64,000 nucleotides of DNA from Branchiostoma floridae (Eukaryota > Chordata > Leptocardii > Amphioxiformes > Branchiostomatidae): assembly GCF_000003815.2 (NCBI RefSeq), contig NC_049994.1, forward strand, positions 2,130,288 to 2,194,287. Direction: 5' to 3'. The notes beneath the pieces were generated by a model, which worked only from the letters and a program-made list of their open reading frames with translations, made no database searches and was not told the DNA's origin. The position numbers and the translations under genes were made by a program. Shown piece after piece: positions 1-11,544 of the stretch (position 1 is the stretch's first letter; every line of letters begins with the position of its first letter).

Positions 1-214
1 CTCAAACACCGGAGCTCTGGCAGTGTAACGTCACCGTAGAAGAACTGCAGTCATGTCTGCCTGTGAATTTAATTTATGACTTTTAAAATAATCAGGTTCG
101 TAGAGCCTGGTGTTACCATCATGAAGATGAAGAGCGGCCCATAGCGATAACTGTAGCAGCATCTCTTCTCCCTAAGTCAGAAACATCAAGCTTAGGTAAG
201 CTTGACTTCATTGA

Positions 215-532
215 CTCAATAGGCGAATCAGGGGTTACTAGGCTGCTGGGAAAATTCCCTACCCCATTTGGCCGTAATGATTTGATCCGCTCACATCGCA
301 CCATCGCACATGTGGCAGGTTCTTTTTTGTGTCCGGGGTATGGCTCTCCCCGGACACGGGACCTCCATTTAACGTCCTATCCTCATTTTCACCTGAGTAA
401 AGCGAGGAAAATCGTGCAAAGTGCCTTTCCCATCAAAGGGCACAAGATCGGCAACACAGCAGCCGGATTTGAACCCCCGACCTCTCGGTCTCGAGGCAAA
501 CACGTGCGCTGCGCTACGCGGTCCCATAATTT
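215..532 (-). repeat. tRNA-derived SINE
   Basis: On the minus strand a tRNA-like head is visible: an A-box-like stretch (TAGCGCAGCGCA, about 522-504) and a B-box (GGTTCAAATCC, about 475-465). The head is followed by the body typical of invertebrate SINEs (GGGAAAGGCACTTT, then CTCAGGTG). The far end is not sharply defined. It is not a functional tRNA gene because no closed cloverleaf is seen. Confidence 0.65.
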
Positions 533-810
533 CGATTCTTAACAGCTTATCTATTTATTGGTTTGGCTTGGACATGTCAAACTCTTCACATCTATTTTAC
601 TCGGTGTCGGCTGTGGTCGGACCCGTTGCTGTACTATGAATTACTTTTGAGTGTAAAAATAATTGTCTGTATGTAGTTATTTGTTGTCAAGCCTTGTATT
701 AAAATAAGGGCGAAATTCCAGTGCGCTTGTATTTTCTGCGAGAGTTGTTATGTAGTTATCTGTTGCCAAGCCTTCTATTAGAATAAGTACGCAATTCGGG
801 TGTACTTTAG

Positions 811-848
811 TCTCCAAGCAGATCTTACGGTGCCAGAAGATAGTATTA
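811..848. repeat. Fragment of Mutator-like foldback element terminus
   Basis: This stretch starts TCTCCAAGCAGATCTTACGG and continues with a diverged copy of the terminal arm of the complete foldback element at 15921-16352. Only one arm is present. A piggyBac-like end starts immediately after it, at the TTAA at 846-849. Confidence 0.5.
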
Positions 849-849
849 A

Positions 850-1095
850 AGGGGGATTCCACTCAGGAAACGGGTATTTTTCCCATATATATTACACTCT
901 TCGGAATACAAATGCACCCGACTTTTGACTAAATCACCACGACTGACTTTTCGACCAAACACTGTTCTAAACCTATGAACCCCCATACGGGACCGCTTCC
1001 AATTCTCGGCTTTCACATGACGTCACGGGTTTTCCAAATATGGGCATCTGTACCGATCAAAACACGAAGCAGACGATAAAGTGTCATGGCGGACT
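850..1095. mobile_element. Partial piggyBac-like non-autonomous element
   Basis: A TTAA at 846-849 is followed by AGGGGGATTCCACTC, and the next ~200 bases resemble the left part of the complete element at 21726-22609. It runs into the 121-N gap. No matching right end was seen after the gap. Confidence 0.5.
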
Positions 1096-1216
1096 NNNNN
1101 NNNNNNNNNNNNNNNNNNNNNNNNNNNNNNNNNNNNNNNNNNNNNNNNNNNNNNNNNNNNNNNNNNNNNNNNNNNNNNNNNNNNNNNNNNNNNNNNNNNN
1201 NNNNNNNNNNNNNNNN
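1096..1216. other. Assembly gap, 121 N
   Basis: Run of 121 undetermined bases. Reading frames drawn across it are meaningless. Confidence 1.
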
Positions 1217-1711
1217 TTGCTGGGACCGCCACGCAACCAGGGCGGGCATGGGACGGCCGGGATTTACGAGACGGAAGGGTTGCATGCATGCTAGCGCCAA
1301 GAAGCATATGGTGCAGATGCGATGACTACAACTGCAGCCTACAGTAATGTAGAAGCCTGGCGCCCATGTGTTTGTCAAAGTCTTCTGTATTTATCTACTT
1401 CTTAAAGAGGGTATCCATTCGTTATGCCTTGTTGATTTGATTATATGGATGACATCCTCTGGGAACCCCAAACTGATGCGAGCTTGAAAATAAATACAAA
1501 GCTTTTTTTTTTAAAGTTGCCCTCATTGTGGAATTTAATATAAGTGATCAGACAGGTTTAACAAATGATAACACACAGAGTCTTGTACAATAATGATAGT
1601 CTTCATTTTTGTTCTTTCACACTTCTTCTTTGATCTTAAACATGTTTGAAATGACTTTGTTTGGCATTCTATTTGTATCCGTTTCCCGACATTTGTTTGC
1701 AACCTACGGCA

Positions 1712-2584
1712 TACGAGGGGTGATCAATATGTTCTCGGCCTAACCCAGAAATAATAAGCACAACTCAAATTTTGAGGCACAACTTTATAGTATGAAGCCT
1801 TTTATTAATATCCTCCAAATTACAAATCATTGGAGTCATTACTTTCCAGGCATTCGTTTTATGCAAATTAGAAGGTAAGTGGCGAGAAAAAGAAGGATGA
1901 AGTGTGATTAGACAATTTGACCCGCACACCTCAGGTTTCAGATAAATTGTCCACTTTTTTTTTTGTTATCCCTTACCTAACGTAACTGGGTGTCACCTGC
2001 AACGTAATGATCACAATAATTTGAATTTTGGTACACATTTATATAAGATATTATACAAGTACGAGGGATTATCAATAAGTCCTCGGTTTTGCGGAGAAAT
2101 AATAAGCACAGCTCAGATTTTGAAGCATAGATGTCAAGTATAACGTCTTATATAAATCTGTACCAAAATTCAAATTATTGTGATCATTACTTTGCAGGCG
2201 ACACCCAGTAATGTTAGGTAAGGGAGAACGGGAAAAAATTGGACAATTGACCTGACCTGAGGTGTGCGATCGAACTTGCGCTGCTGGAAGTCAGACACCC
2301 AATTCTTTTTGCTTGAAATAGGAGGAGAATGATTATCAAACATTTTGTTAATTTACGGCATGGGGAAATCGACCCACATATGTCTGATCACAATTCACAC
2401 CACTTTTTTCTCGCCACTTACCTTCTAATTTGCATAAAACGAATGCCTGGAAAGTAATGACTCCAATGATTTGTAATTTGGAGGATATTGATAAAAGGCT
2501 TCATACTATAAAGCTGTGCCTCAAAATTTGAGTTGTGCTTATTATTTCTGAGTTAGGCCGAGAACTTATTGATCACCCCTCGTA
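1712..2584. mobile_element. Mariner-like foldback element with TA ends
   Basis: Two arms of about 200 bases are near-perfect reverse complements. The left arm starts CGAGGGGTGATCAATA at 1714 and the right arm ends with its complement at 2582. Both are flanked by TA (1712-1713 and 2583-2584), the target duplication of Tc1/mariner elements. No transposase frame is present, so it is non-autonomous. A second, related foldback lies inside it. Confidence 0.7.
1955..2235. repeat. Inner foldback nested in the mariner-like element
   Basis: Bases about 1960-2050 (CCCTTACCTAACGT to TTGGTACACATTTATATAAG) pair with about 2145-2225. At 2059 a further terminus of the same kind begins (TACGAGGGATTATCAATAAG). 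This indicates a second related element or a rearranged copy within the outer palindrome. Confidence 0.55.
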
Positions 2585-2589
2585 TATTA

Positions 2590-4100
2590 GCTCAGTTTAC
2601 AGCTGCTTTGTACGTTTTACAGTATGGTTGAAAACTTTTTTTCTTTGGAAGCGGTCAAAAATTAATGGGCGGGCGGATGTCATCCATATAATTAAATCAA
2701 CATGGCCTAACTTGGAACAATGATGACAATAAAATCCCCTTTTCACGGGGCTGAAGCAAAAAATTTACTTCGACAGGTTATGGTTGTGATTTTCATATGT
2801 ATGGGGTGAAATGAATTGTTTTCCCGGATGTTTATTCTCCGTCTTCTTCTCCTTGAAATTGAGTCATCTGTCATTTGGGGGTCAATGACCTGAATTTTGA
2901 GGTTTAGATTGGGCCAATACTCCCCTTTCTTAATTTTCTACACATGTATGTATATGCTGGTTTGTTACGTGGAAGGGTGGTTATATCGGCTATATCATAT
3001 ACAGATGTATGCCTTAAAATTATTCCCAGTATCGCCATGTCCTTCTAGGTTATTTTAACTTCAAGAATTGCGGCGTTTCCTGTCAAAGTGTGCCATGTCA
3101 CCACCCTAATGATTATAACCTATCTTGTAACATTCATTCTCATCCATGACCATCATACACATATCACTCAGTATCCATAATTAAAACACGTGGCCAGACT
3201 TTCCGGTTCAATGTTTATTGGTTTCCTACCATCGGTTTACATCTCCCATGCTCAGTAGTCCAGCTACAAGCAAATCGTCTCCAGTCAGTCTGTCAACTGG
3301 TTTCACAACGATTTCAACTATTCTCATTTTCACGTCATCTTTCCTGCACTCTCGTCGCTAGGGGGCGCAGCTGACACGTACGACACAAAACGCGTCATAC
3401 AAGCCAGCTGCGCCTCCTGACGGCCAGCGGTGGGAACTACACTACATGTATTTTCACTGGGGAGGGACCAGTAAATGGACTCTCTACTAGAGGACCACAT
3501 GGTGAAGCCATGGAAAGCAGCCACTGCAAAACACCATGTCATACAATATGTAAAGAGTCACAAATTTTGGCCAAATTCTGAAAGAAAATTCTGCAATCCT
3601 TAACGGAAAACGGGAACTTCCTGAGCATAATTTGCCAGTCCCTCCCCATCTGTGACAGAAATCACCATTTGCATCATCAGTCGTTGACAACACATACTAA
3701 AAGATTGCACTATGTAATACATTTGTACTGATATTCTGAGTCTTATAAATGATCCACATTTATTTTAATTCAATCCAGATATTTGGTAGGAAGTAAAGAA
3801 AACGGTTATTCATATTTGTCTAAAACCGCCTAATAGCATTAATTTTGTAAAACATTCAGGGCCCTGTATGGCCAGTAGCACATGAGGAATGTTTTGGAGT
3901 ATTTTTCATTGGAAGAAGGGGATGATCCATTTCTGGTAGGTAGGGATTGTCCATTGCTGGTTATGATTCATGCATAATGATAATGATGATAGCAATAGCT
4001 GAATTAGTAGCCATTTTGATATTCAGTTATCATGTGTGCTAGCGTTCCTCCCAAGGTTGTTTCTGGAAAGGCCCCTTTACCTAACCTGGCATCTAGTTAG
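2590..4100. other. Intergenic, no gene recognised
   Basis: AT-rich sequence. Short open frames near 3330-3690 have no recognisable domain, no splice context and no codon bias. I see no RNA gene here. Confidence 0.5.
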
Positions 4101-4107
4101 TATCGTG

Positions 4108-4297
4108 GATTGGGCGGGCTCCCTTCGGGGCTGTGTGTGCTCTCCGCCGCCCGAGTCAACTGTGGCGCTCGGTAGTAGTTTAACGCTGTTTGGTGCGCTA
4201 ATCAACCTCAAACGCGTACGTGAAACTACTACCGCGCGCCGTAGTTGACAAGGGCGGCGGAGAGCCCACAGAGCCCCGAAGAGAGCCTGCCCTAACC
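4108..4297. repeat. GC-rich inverted repeat
   Basis: Arms of about 75 bases pair with each other. The left contains GGGCTCCCTTCGGGGCTGTG and CTCCGCCGCCCGAGTCAACT; the right contains their complements. A short spacer at about 4185-4215 separates them. The GC-rich, CpG-rich arms stand out from AT-rich surroundings. Probably a foldback element; no clear target duplication was found. Confidence 0.6.
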
Positions 4298-4825
4298 ACC
4301 GTAGACTGGGTGCCAGTTTACCTTTTGCCACGCTGCACTGCGGCCTTGGTTTTGAAAAGTGAATTTTGGCAGACATCTTGCGTAAGATTCTTTCTTACAA
4401 TTTAAGCAAGTAAATATACATAGTAAAAGACTTTTTCATCTTCATACACATTTTTGAAAGACAGCTCTGAGTGGAGGAAGGGTTACATAGTTCATCTTGA
4501 AGTTTTTTCCTGATGCGCAACTCACAATTCTAATGTGTTTAACATCACAACCTGAACATTACGTTTTAACTGCTGACTGAAGCTACTCTCTTATAAAACA
4601 TCTTCAAACTTACAGTCACAAGGAGACAATTTCTTCATCAAAAATACAACTACCAATCTCGGCAATTTTCCTGGGCGCAAGATTAAGAAGCATTGGGTTT
4701 CTAAACTTTTACCACAGCCACGGAGCAAAATGCGCAGAACAGCTTGCCACCAGCCACAAGCCAGTAATGATTTGAAGAAAGCTTGTAGGTCAAGCTCTAT
4801 ACCAGGTGAGTATTGTAGGTGCGTG

Positions 4826-5061
4826 TAAGAGAGACAGAGAGAGAGGGAGAGAGGGGGGGTGAGAGAGACAGAGAGAGAGAGACACAGAGAGAGAGAGAGA
4901 GAGAGTAAATGACTGTGTGTGTGTGTGTGTGTGTAAGAGAGAAGAGAGAGAAAGAGTAAATGAGAATATGTGTAATAGAGACAGACTGAGAGAGAGAGAG
5001 AGAGTAAATGAGTGTGTGAGTGAGTAAGTCACAAGAGAGAGAGAAAGAGAGTAAATGAGCT

Positions 5062-5107
<46 letters not shown>

Positions 5108-5245
5108 TAAATGAGTGTGTGTGTGTGTGTAAGAGAGAAAGGAGCATAAATGAGAATGAGTTCAGTGTGTGAGAGAGAGAGAATAAATGAGTAAGTGGGA
5201 GAGAGAGAGAGACAGAGGACTGGGAGAGAGCGCGACTGTGTGTGT
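4826..5245. repeat. GA/GT microsatellite tract
   Basis: About 420 bases of mixed (GA)n and (GT)n runs broken by repeated GTAAATGAG units. Open frames on the minus strand here are low-complexity artefacts. Confidence 0.9.
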
Positions 5246-5653
5246 TTGTCTATGTGTACTTTTTGCATGTATTGCGCAGGGTGTTCAAAGGTGTAACAAA
5301 CTGCATGTGAGTGCTTAAAGTTGTCTCATACTGCATTTTTGTGGGTGGAAAATATTGAATGTAACTTTCTCTGGAACAGATTGATTGCTTGCTCAATAAC
5401 ATACACTCCTTAGATACTCTGTCGGCGATGATTTTCCCTGATTGTGGATTTTTACCGGCTTAGATACCCCACAAGCTACAGGTTTTGACATGTGAATGTG
5501 GTCTGTGTTGTCCTCATCATACTCTACCAAGACGTCGCCTTCAGATCTGGGATTGCGGGACTTGTGGCCTGTGGATATGCCGTGTTTGGGCGTGTCCTTG
5601 AGGGTTTGTGCTAGTGTGCAGCCTGGTACCTTTGTCTCAGACCTGCCTGTTTG

Positions 5654-7975
5654 CTAATGTAGAGTACGGTTAGCAGAGGGGTTGTTATACAGGCAAGCTC
5701 TGGACATGCGGGCTCCCCGTGCTCGGACATATCTTCCAATGGCGGCCATATCTCTAACCCTGTACGTGCCCGCTACAGGCGCGCCGGACGATCTAATGTT
5801 TGTCTTCCTCTGCCGTGCGTGTATCTGTGGGACTGATCTGGTACGAGGGACCGTGCTGTAGGATGGGTGTTTGCCGCCCAGCCGGGTGGAGGGAGGAAGG
5901 GCCACCTCAGCTACAGCGGCGTAGAAAGGCACAGCGTCATCCCCGTCGCCTTGACCGGGTACCCGGAGAGTCATGGGGTATGAGAGGCGCCGTCTGTTCT
6001 CGTTCTTGTAGTACTCGTCGGGTATTTCCCAGTAAGGATGTTCTACCCAAGGCCGTGTGTTGTAGTACTGTGTGTAGTACTCATCTGGGATCTCTGAGTA
6101 AGGATGTTGTACCCCCGGTCCTGCGATGTAATAGTTGTAACAAGGGTTGTAGAAGTCGTCGGGAATTTCGCTGTACTGATGCTCATGGCCTGCGGTGGTC
6201 TGTGTGGCCGAGTCCGCCGCAGAGCCCGATACGGCAACGCCGCCTGCCCCGCCTAGCAACCAGCGATTCAGGGAGACGACAGCCGGCGCAGGTGGGCTGC
6301 CCGGCCGGGAACAACGCTTCTTTCTAACGATACATGCCACTAACAGCGCTACATGCTCAACCCCTACTACAACTACTACAGCAATCACTGTGATGGTCCA
6401 TACAGAGCACGAGTGCCCCTCCTTTGCTGGCGGCACAGTGACGGTTTCATTTGTGGTAGGGATCGTCTGATTCAGGGGGACCTTGGTTGTCATGGTGATG
6501 GGTGTTTCCGTGGCCATCTTGGTCCTCTTTTCTGCACAGACAGTTCCATCAGGAGTGCTGGACACGGGCGTGGTGAAGACATGTCGGTGTGTCTCCCCCC
6601 GGACGGTGTCGACATGACACGTCACATTCAGCATTTCTTCATGACCAAAGGTGCTGACACTTCTGCTGTGGCCATCAGCAGACGACACGTTTTCATTGTC
6701 ATCATTAGCCATGATACCTGACACAACTACAGCAATGATTCTGGGTTGGTGGGACCTGTCTACACCCATGGGAACAATCTGCAGAGTAGTGTCTCCCCCC
6801 AAGACTACCTTTACGCCCCCGACAGCTTTCCAGGCATGTGTGCACGAGTGGCTGATGTTTGAAACGTGTTTGTCTGATTCTGTGTTGACTGACATGGCTA
6901 CAAATGGTAGGTCATACTTTATCTGATCTGTTGTGGACAACTCCGATTTCAATGCTCTACATCGACTGACATGCTCCACATCCGGCTGAGGTAGGTCTGA
7001 GGTGCTGTTATGGTGTATGCGGACGTGATATTGCTGTAATTTAGGACCTTTGGTGATACAGAAAAGCGCTTGGTTCACCCTAACTGCTAAGGTCTGGCCA
7101 ACATAGCGGGAGTCACTATAATCAAGACGCCAGTTCACTACCGATGGAACAGAATCATCGAGAGCAAGCAATCTATTCCCACTCACTGACAGCTTTTCTA
7201 GTTTGTGTAGCCCGGCCAAAGTCTCCCATGACAGACACGTCAACGCATTGCGGCTCAAATCTAGCCTGCGAAGACTTGAGAATGGATTGAATGCCTGAGG
7301 ATGAATGCTTTTGATAGAATTTGCTCTCAGCGACAGTTGGCCTAACCATTTCAGATTGTGAAACCAATATGGGTTGATACTTTGCAATGCGTTATTGTCA
7401 AGTAGCAACACGTTTAGGGCAGTAAGGTTCTGGAAGCATTTTGGATCCATGATACTTATGTTATTGTGGGACAATGACAGGGTCCGAATCAACTGCGGAG
7501 ATTTCAAACTGTCGAACCAGGCTCGCTTGACGTGAGTCAAGTTGTTGGAATTAAGCTGCAAGGAGCTCAAGACAGGAAAGGCGGCCAAAGTGCCCTGCTC
7601 TAAATCTGTGATTCCACATTCCACCAAAGCAAGCTCACCAATATTTTCTAAAGACTTCTGGGGAGGCCGTAGTACCTGAATGGAGAGTACCCCAAATTTG
7701 AACCCCCTAACCGCCACAACTTGTACATTGGGAAGGCACAGTGAAGTTGTCTGGAAGGAGTTCTGCACAAAACGCGCGGGTTGTTGCTGTAGCTGCGCGG
7801 TGCATAACATACAAGTACCTCGCACATACAAACCCAAACCGTGGGACCTCCGGAAAGGGACGCAATCTGTCCACTGATTTGTGTGCTTGCACCCAGGGAA
7901 ACATGCCGAGTCTAAACCTACACATCCAACTACGATGGCGAGAACAGTTACAAGCCTCGGGACTACTTTGAACAT
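5654..7975 (-). CDS. LRR single-pass membrane receptor with tyrosine-motif tail
   Basis: Intronless frame of about 773 residues from the chosen ATG at 7975. An in-frame ATG 13 codons upstream (8014) would spoil an otherwise good signal peptide (MFKVVPRLVTVLAIVVGCVG). A cysteine-rich N-terminal cap follows, then six to seven leucine-rich repeats around residues 110-280 (LxxLxLxxNxL pattern, for example LSLSHNNIS, LLLDNNAL, LSLRANSI, LDLSRNAL). Next is a long Ser/Thr-rich, N-glycosylation-rich stalk, and a membrane helix near residue 550 (TVIAVVVVVGVEHVALLV) followed by the basic stop-transfer RKKRC. The roughly 200-residue cytoplasmic tail carries YSEIPDDFY, YSEIPDEYY and YWEIPDEYY. There is no TIR or immunoglobulin domain. 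I believe it belongs to an expanded lancelet LRR-transmembrane family. Ligand and signalling partners are unknown. Confidence 0.85.
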   Translation of the reverse strand: MFKVVPRLVTVLAIVVGCVGLDSACFPGCKHTNQWTDCVPFRRSHGLGLYVRGTCMLCTAQLQQQPARFVQNSFQTTSLCLPNVQVVAVRGFKFGVLSIQVLRPPQKSLENIGELALVECGITDLEQGTLAAFPVLSSLQLNSNNLTHVKRAWFDSLKSPQLIRTLSLSHNNISIMDPKCFQNLTALNVLLLDNNALQSINPYWFHNLKWLGQLSLRANSIKSIHPQAFNPFSSLRRLDLSRNALTCLSWETLAGLHKLEKLSVSGNRLLALDDSVPSVVNWRLDYSDSRYVGQTLAVRVNQALFCITKGPKLQQYHVRIHHNSTSDLPQPDVEHVSRCRALKSELSTTDQIKYDLPFVAMSVNTESDKHVSNISHSCTHAWKAVGGVKVVLGGDTTLQIVPMGVDRSHQPRIIAVVVSGIMANDDNENVSSADGHSRSVSTFGHEEMLNVTCHVDTVRGETHRHVFTTPVSSTPDGTVCAEKRTKMATETPITMTTKVPLNQTIPTTNETVTVPPAKEGHSCSVWTITVIAVVVVVGVEHVALLVACIVRKKRCSRPGSPPAPAVVSLNRWLLGGAGGVAVSGSAADSATQTTAGHEHQYSEIPDDFYNPCYNYYIAGPGVQHPYSEIPDEYYTQYYNTRPWVEHPYWEIPDEYYKNENRRRLSYPMTLRVPGQGDGDDAVPFYAAVAEVALPPSTRLGGKHPSYSTVPRTRSVPQIHARQRKTNIRSSGAPVAGTYRVRDMAAIGRYVRARGARMSRACLYNNPSANRTLH

Positions 7976-8610
7976 GATAGATATATAGTCAACAATCGCT
8001 ACGTTAACATCCAACTAGTCACCTAATACAAATTTAAAGCTTTTCTCTCTCGTTATAAGTTAATTGGCGTCTGCGAAGATCGCTCTGGTTTCATCCGCTT
8101 TCGGGACGGGTGAACAAACGGCCGGCTGTCTCACCTGAAAAATGAGGGAACATAATGGTGACCTTTATATTTTGTCATTTACTGTGAGCAGGAGGACATC
8201 GAACTGCAAAGGTTTCTGGAGAAATAGCAGGAATTGGCCATGTTGACATAATAATGTACCAGAAAAGTTCATAACACTCAAAACTCTTCACCTTTCTTTC
8301 CGCCTGATCAGAACAATTTAGTACACTCCATTCTATCAATAGTATCGGTTACCATATCTAATTCCATCCATTATTACAGCAGGAGATATCCCTCACGATT
8401 TGTGATCAGAGAATGCATCCAAGACTAACAAAACGTTACCATGCCGTGAAATGTTTCATGACAAATTATAATTACAAAGGAAATAGATAATTCTAATCAT
8501 TTGAAGAAAAACAGAATAAATGGCTCATTATTTGGCCATGCTGCTGTTATAATTTTTGTACGATATTCAGTTAGTCATTTAGGGAGCCGACCCTAAAATG
8601 GCACGGAGTA

Positions 8611-9172
8611 GAGCCCATTCCAAGTCAACGCGAGGGTTTTTGTAAAACATGTTTAATCGTTTATTGATTGAAGTTTGAACCATTTTGAATAAACGAATAA
8701 TCTATAAGTCATAATAGTTCTAACCTAGATAAAAATGAAAATGCAAACTTAAGGATAGATGGATTTAGTTAGATATTTTGGAATTATCATGAATTAAATG
8801 TACAGAAAATCACTTAATTTTGATATGTTATCAATATCTTTGTGTGGCTTTCTCTGTTGGGAATATCTGACAATATTTGGAACATTTGTAGATGGTAGAT
8901 TTGGTTTTATTGTCCCACAAAAGTATATGCTGCTAAACTAGCCCTGTATTCTGCTTCAGTATGTTTTTCTGCTTGAAACTATCTATATAAAACTATCTAT
9001 CACATTCTGTATCCTGACTATTTTCTTAGTGTTAAACAATCAGAGAAACCTATAGGAAGCTGATATGGCGTTAAAATTGCGCAAAGTATGAAACCTCTTA
9101 GACAATTTTTTTATAACAAATCAAAGCATTTGTGGCAATAACAACCGTAATATGGTGACTTGGAATGGGCTC
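8611..9172. mobile_element. TA-flanked MITE
   Basis: A 17-bp perfect terminal inverted repeat (GAGCCCATTCCAAGTCA and its complement) bounds 562 bases, flanked by TA at 8609-8610 and 9173-9174. No coding sequence is inside. The TA duplication points to Tc1/mariner-type mobilisation. Confidence 0.65.
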
Positions 9173-9261
9173 TAACTGTGCTTGGGTGTTACTCTTGCTG
9201 TGTGCGAAGGCTAGCACAACTTAACTGTCTGTGAACGTATATAAAGCAAGCAGTAGGTCTT

Positions 9262-9417
9262 ACCGTAGTCAGCGGGCCCGTCGAACCCCGGTCCGCGCCC
9301 ACCGTAGTCAGCGGGCCCGTCGAACCCCGGTCCGCGCCCACCGTAGTCAGCGGGCCCGTCGAACCCCGGTCCGCGCCCACCGTAGTCAGCGGGCCCGTCG
9401 AACCCCGGTCCGCGCCC
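9262..9417. repeat. 39-bp minisatellite, four copies
   Basis: Four essentially identical tandem copies of a 39-base GC-rich, CpG-rich unit beginning ACCGTAGTCAGCGGGCCCGT. Because 39 is a multiple of three, frames on both strands stay open across it. That openness alone is not evidence of coding. A TATATAAAG lies just upstream at about 9238. Confidence 0.9.
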
Positions 9418-9716
9418 GCGCCCCTGGGAGTCGTCGGGAGGTTTGGCCTGAAGGTGGCCAACTGGCTGGGCTTCGCCCCGCTACAAAAAAGTGACACAAA
9501 TAATTAGCTCTTATAATTGGCTGTTATGTGGGAAATTGAAAACGTATGTTCTTCAGCTTATTTGCAAAGATCATTACCATTTGATGTGTATAAGTTTGAA
9601 ACAAAGAAAGCCAACATAAGACTTGATCGTCCATCTGCTTCACGCATTTATTACACAATTAAAAGATTTCCCGATAACATACTGCTGGGATCATTTGCTT
9701 AATAATTGAATGAAGA

Positions 9717-10110
9717 CCTTTATTGTACAGTTTCGCCCAACCGAGCTAAGTACAGGTCACAACAAGTCAGGATATATACATATAAAAGTGTCACAAATCT
9801 AGTCTAACACAAAAGTTCGGCTTCTTCTTGCTTCTTGGTAATAGTGAAAATGTAGGACTGTATGGGTTTAGCTATTGTCGGTTTGTCAAAACGCATGAGA
9901 AATATAAACTTGTCAGTGCTACTCATGTGTATAAAATGAGGGAATCTACTTTCTATATAACTAAATAGAGTATTTCTATCATTCGCATACATATCGCAAT
10001 CAACAGTGAAGTGCACTTCATCTTCTAAATTGTCGAAAAGAAAAAACAATTCTCCCGTTGCCTCTCGCATTGCTCTTTGTACAAAGACCTTCCACAAGCA
10101 ATACGTCAAT
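9717..10110 (-). pseudogene. LINE ORF2 C-terminal fragment
   Basis: The minus-strand frame encodes the extreme C-terminus of a non-LTR retrotransposon protein (DEVHFTVDC, then STDKFIFLMRFDKPTIAKPI), followed by a 3' tail ending AAAGGTCTTCATTC. It is closely similar to the plus-strand fragment at 12430-12935. 5'-truncated and dead. Confidence 0.6.
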
Positions 10111-10532
10111 CAAGGGCGCGTTCACATCCGTCGCACGTCGCGGTACGACTTTAATGAAATTTTTAAGTGGACTGTGTCAGAAATAACCCAAACAAGGGTC
10201 TAAGACAGCATTTTCCGTAACACGTAAAACAGTTGAATTTTGCCACTAGACACTAACACGACTATCCCTAGAATGCCCTCAGATTACGACGAACGCACGA
10301 CGTCTGTGACCTGGCCGTAAGCCGAAAAGTAAGGACGCGTACGGAGTGAGAAAGGTAGTTACCGGCGGAGGGGCCCGCTCGTCCCGTCCGGCCTTTCCCG
10401 GTGCGGCAGGGCGGCTGTAGCCCGGCAGGAACAGTCCGGAAAATGGCCGGCAGTCGCTGAAATGTGATGTAGGAATAAAGATTAGTTCACTCCATCGGAT
10501 CATGCCAAAAAGGGAGATTATAAGATACGACA

Positions 10533-10736
10533 CTACTCTCCAACCAGAGGTTAGGCTCCTGCTTTTTTTAACGTGTTTTTTTTTGTCGTTTTTATGGGGC
10601 TTTCTATTTTGTATCTTGCATTGCCAAAATCTGTTTGTCTGGCGGACTTCAAGAAACAATACAAAATAGAAAGCGCGATAAAAACGTCTAAAAAACGTTT
10701 AAAAATAGCCAGATCCTAACATCTGCTTGGAGAGTA
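10533..10736. repeat. Imperfect foldback element
   Basis: The left arm TACTCTCCAACCAGAGGTTAGG pairs with CCTAACATCTGCTTGGAGAGTA. The inner arms (ACAAAATAGAAAG and complement) also pair. The ends resemble the CTCCAAGCAGA termini at 811 and 15921, so probably a related family. Confidence 0.55.
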
Positions 10737-10806
10737 ACACAGGACATCCAATATGTACCTTCTAGGCTGGAGCCCTGAGCAAAAGTACCGTTCTGTTAGT
10801 AGAGAC

Positions 10807-10935
10807 AGAATGAATGAATGAAAACCTTTATTATATTGTACGCCTATAACGTTACCAACTGGGCTAATATTGGACAGTTTATAGATACATGATTTATATA
10901 CAATGCCAACCTAACACAGAAATTATATCCTCCTA
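10807..10935 (-). repeat. LINE 3' tail fragment
   Basis: GAATGAATGAATGAAAACCTTTATT, followed by sequence resembling the 3' tail of the LINE fragments at 9.7 and 12.9 kb. It reads as a 3'-end-only minus-strand insertion. Confidence 0.35.
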
Positions 10936-11544
10936 CCTAAGTGAATTTGGCTTCTTGTAGAAGCAGGCATGTTTGTCTACAGCATTGTTGACGTTCGGTT
11001 CTTTTAAAGCTTCTCTGAAAATACTACGGCAAAAAAATAAAATTCGACGAACCAGCCCAACTGTCCTAGGGGTGTCACGAGAGAGACTTACCTGTGGGTT
11101 AGACGGCGGTGGTGGCTCGTTCTCATTTTGACATCTTTGTGTTCACGGTTGGATCGGAAAATGTCAAACTGTCGTCTCTGCTCTCAGTTCCCCCAAACCA
11201 CTTTCTGATTTTGTTATGAACTGGGAGCAGCACCTCTCAACACCCTCGATCCGTAGCCATGGCAACGACCGTACAGCTGTCACTCATACCGTGTGCTATG
11301 TCGCTTACGTGGTGGAAAAGTTTGATATTCATTTTAGAATTTTTTTTCCCGACACCGACCGCACGTTTACAGCGTATTAATCAATTAGGCGGCTCCCGGT
11401 ACTTAGTTCTATGTTAATTCATGAGGAACAGACGAGAGAGGGATTGAGGGATGAAACCTTACCCATACATTATATTAGTGTGAAACATGACAACTAAACT
11501 AGAAATGCACGGGGAGAATATTTGTGAAAAAAAGTGGCAATGTA

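Noticed and set aside
504-522. Possible tRNA gene at the start of the window
   Set aside because: A- and B-box matches exist but no complete cloverleaf; the following body identifies a SINE.
4790-5268. Ser/Leu/His-rich open frames on the minus strand
   Set aside because: Translations of the GA/GT microsatellite.
9245-9420. CRISPR-like or other regularly spaced repeat array
   Set aside because: The units are contiguous with no spacers; it is a minisatellite in animal DNA.
9189-9497. Overlapping open frames of 87 and 102 residues
   Set aside because: They exist because a 39-bp tandem unit is divisible by three. No homology, start context or flanking exons.
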